Source of the DNA: JBKQWK01 sp052139595
GTDB taxonomy: Bacteria > Actinomycetota > Thermoleophilia > UBA2241
Length of the DNA: 6,883 nt
Assembly: GCA_052139595.1 (NCBI GenBank)
Contig: JBKQWK010000184.1
Span: 1-6,883 of the forward strand
Direction of reading: 5' to 3'
The position numbers and the translations under genes are program-made. The notes beneath the pieces were generated by a model. The model was not told the origin of the DNA. It did no database searches and was given only the letters and a program-made list of their open reading frames with translations. The stretch's first letter is position 1. Each line of letters begins with the position of its first letter. Below are positions 5,752 to 6,883 of the stretch, piece by piece.

Positions 5752-6228
5752 TCAGAGCAGCTCGGCCTTGCCGCCGGCCGCCTCGATCTTCTGCACAGCT
5801 GACTCACTGAAGGCGTGCATGCGCACAGTCAGAGCGAACGCCACTTCTCCGCCACCGAGAATCTTGATCGGCGTGCGCGTGTTCTTAACCATGCGCTTCG
5901 TCACCAAAGCCTCCGGTGTGACCTCATCGTTGGCCACGAAAGCGGCTGCCAGACGACCGACATTCACCGGCACCACATAGGTCCGAAACGGCCCGATCGG
6001 CATGCTCTTCTTCATGTGTGGGCCACGCAGTTTGCCGAGGCGCATGTAGATCGGCATCTGGCCACCCTCGTAACCGGGACGCACGCCGCCGCCGGAGCGA
6101 GAATTGTAGCCCTTGTGCCCGCGACCGCTGGTCTTGCCCTGGCCGCTGCCCTTGCCGCGCCCAAGACGCTTCGTGTTAGACGTCGACCCGGGGTTGGGCC
6201 GCAGATTGTGGAGTCCTAGTTCAGCCAT
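5752..6228 (-). CDS. rplO: 50S ribosomal protein L15
   Basis: Encodes L15, 158 residues, a late-assembling large-subunit protein with a long basic extension into 23S rRNA. It opens with LHNLRPNPGS, then the Gly/Arg/Lys-rich KRLGRGKGSGQGKTSGRGHKG (residues 20-40), GYEGGQMPIYMRLGKLRG at 52-69, and the C-terminal globular part with IKILGGGEVAFALTVRMHAFS at 121-141. The ATG at 6226-6228 is chosen because it gives the family N-terminus. The frame remains open 11 codons further, but that would overlap rpmD more. Only one base separates it from the rpmD stop (TGA-C-ATG). The only Shine-Dalgarno-like sequence is a weak AAGAAG (6236-6241), so coupling to rpmD is likely. Confidence 0.98.
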   Translation of the reverse strand: MAELGLHNLRPNPGSTSNTKRLGRGKGSGQGKTSGRGHKGYNSRSGGGVRPGYEGGQMPIYMRLGKLRGPHMKKSMPIGPFRTYVVPVNVGRLAAAFVANDEVTPEALVTKRMVKNTRTPIKILGGGEVAFALTVRMHAFSESAVQKIEAAGGKAELL

Positions 6229-6229
6229 G

Positions 6230-6421
6230 TCACGACTTCTTTGCAGTCGGGCGCACCTCAACGAGATACGCGACCTTTCTTACCATGCCGCGGATAACGG
6301 GATTGTCCTCCTGGACCACCGTCTGCCGGATACGTTTGAGACCCAAGGCGCGCAGCGTGCCGCGATGCGCTGGAGGACGACCGATGGAGCTCTTGATCTG
6401 GGTGATCTCGAGATGACTCAT
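6230..6421 (-). CDS. rpmD: 50S ribosomal protein L30
   Basis: Encodes L30, 63 residues, a small large-subunit protein. The sequence follows the family pattern: ITQIKSSIGRPPAHRGTLRA (residues 6-25), LGLKRIRQTVVQEDNP, then IRGMVRKVAYLVEV and a short basic tail. The ATG (6419-6421) overlaps the rpsE stop as ATGA (6418-6421). It has the strongest Shine-Dalgarno of the right half, GGAGGA at 6428-6433, with 6-nt spacing, inside the end of rpsE. L30 is absent from some bacterial lineages, so its presence is a weak taxonomic clue. Confidence 0.97.
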   Translation of the reverse strand: MSHLEITQIKSSIGRPPAHRGTLRALGLKRIRQTVVQEDNPVIRGMVRKVAYLVEVRPTAKKS

Positions 6422-6883
6422 CGACTCTCCTCCGCAACGACGGACGTCGCCATCGCTTCAGTGACAATATCTTCCGCCTGCTCGTCCATACCCAACACGG
6501 CACGTACACTGATGCCACGCAGACGCGCGACCTGCTCCGGCGTCTTAAGCTCCTTCAGCCCAGCAACGGTAGCGCGCACCAAATTGATCGGGTTCGTGGT
6601 GCCACCTAATGACTTGGTGAGGATATCGTGCACGCCTGCCAGCTCAAGCACGGCCCGCACCCCACCGGCAGCGATCACCCCGGTACCGGCGCTGGCCGGC
6701 TTCATGAAGACACGCGCGGCACCGAAACGACCAGTCACCTGATGGGTAATGGTCTTCCTGTACCGTGGCACCGTGAACATGCTCTTCTTGGCATCCTCAA
6801 TCACCTTTTGAATCGCCAGTGGCACCTCGCGGGCTTTACCGTACCCGGCGCCCACGTGACCATTCTCGTCGCCAACGACTACG
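6418..6883 (-). CDS. rpsE: 30S ribosomal protein S5 (C-terminal part, 5' end cut by window edge)
   Basis: Encodes most of S5, a small-subunit protein important for translational accuracy and for the mRNA entry site. 154 residues are visible up to the stop. The frame continues through the right edge: bases 6856-6882 read VVVGDENGH just before VGAGYGKAREVPLAI, the end of the dsRBD-like N-terminal domain. The GTG at 6853-6855 is therefore an internal Val codon, not a start. The C-terminal domain shows TGRFGAARVFMKPASAGTGV, AGGVRAVLELAGVHD, and LGGTTNPINLVRAT. An acidic C-terminal tail ends AEESR. The end overlaps rpmD by 4 nt and holds its Shine-Dalgarno. Missing codons lie beyond the right edge. 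Confidence 0.97.
   Translation of the reverse strand, partial: VVVGDENGHVGAGYGKAREVPLAIQKVIEDAKKSMFTVPRYRKTITHQVTGRFGAARVFMKPASAGTGVIAAGGVRAVLELAGVHDILTKSLGGTTNPINLVRATVAGLKELKTPEQVARLRGISVRAVLGMDEQAEDIVTEAMATSVVAEESR

Noticed and set aside
6229..6261. An upstream start for rplO adding MRCARLQRSRD
   Set aside because: The extension overlaps rpmD, is not like any L15 N-terminus, and the ATG at 6226-6228 gives the expected family start.
6853..6855. GTG as the start of rpsE
   Set aside because: The reading frame stays open to the right edge and the upstream codons encode VVVGDENGH, a conserved internal S5 segment. The GTG is therefore an internal valine codon.

Overview
This window is a stretch of the conserved bacterial ribosomal-protein supercluster (distal spc operon plus alpha operon). 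All genes are on the minus strand, so transcription runs from the right edge to the left edge. In transcription order the genes are rpsE (S5, 5' end cut by the right edge), rpmD (L30), rplO (L15), secY, adk, map, infA (IF-1), rpmJ (L36), rpsM (S13), rpsK (S11), rpsD (S4), rpoA (RNA polymerase alpha) and rplQ (L17, only the first 22 codons before the left edge). No plus-strand gene, RNA gene, mobile element, CRISPR array or phage signal is visible. The longer plus-strand open frames are antisense shadows of these genes.

Organism: a bacterium with fairly high GC and frequent GTG/TTG starts. The four-cysteine zinc-type LID in Adk, the Cys-rich S4, the L36 ending in RQG, the alpha N-terminus (TTG-initiated, opening MLQFQMPNI) and the rpsK-rpsD-rpoA-rplQ order together suggest a deep-branching Gram-positive-like lineage. 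Chloroflexota or a relative is my best guess. This rests on remembered family sequences, not on a search, and should be treated as tentative.

Layout. 6883-4461: rpsE-rpmD-rplO-secY, with overlaps or very short gaps and a strong Shine-Dalgarno for rpmD inside rpsE. 4454-3004: adk and map, linked to secY by a 6-nt gap and to each other by a 4-nt ATGA overlap, with no clear Shine-Dalgarno for either, so translation is probably coupled. 3003-2896: a 108-bp gap holding a good sigma70-type promoter candidate that would start a separate infA-led transcript. 2895-2487: infA and rpmJ, separated by 73 bp containing a strong GC-rich hairpin. 2483-1: rpsM-rpsK-rpsD-rpoA-rplQ, closely packed, with a small hairpin just after rpsD.

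The genes form a growth-linked set. They encode ribosomal proteins of both subunits, the translocon channel for membrane and secreted proteins, the enzyme that removes the initiator methionine, an initiation factor, the AMP/ADP/ATP-balancing kinase and the alpha subunit that nucleates RNA polymerase assembly. I found no undescribed system. The points worth a second look are regulatory (internal promoter, two intergenic RNA stems) and start-codon questions.
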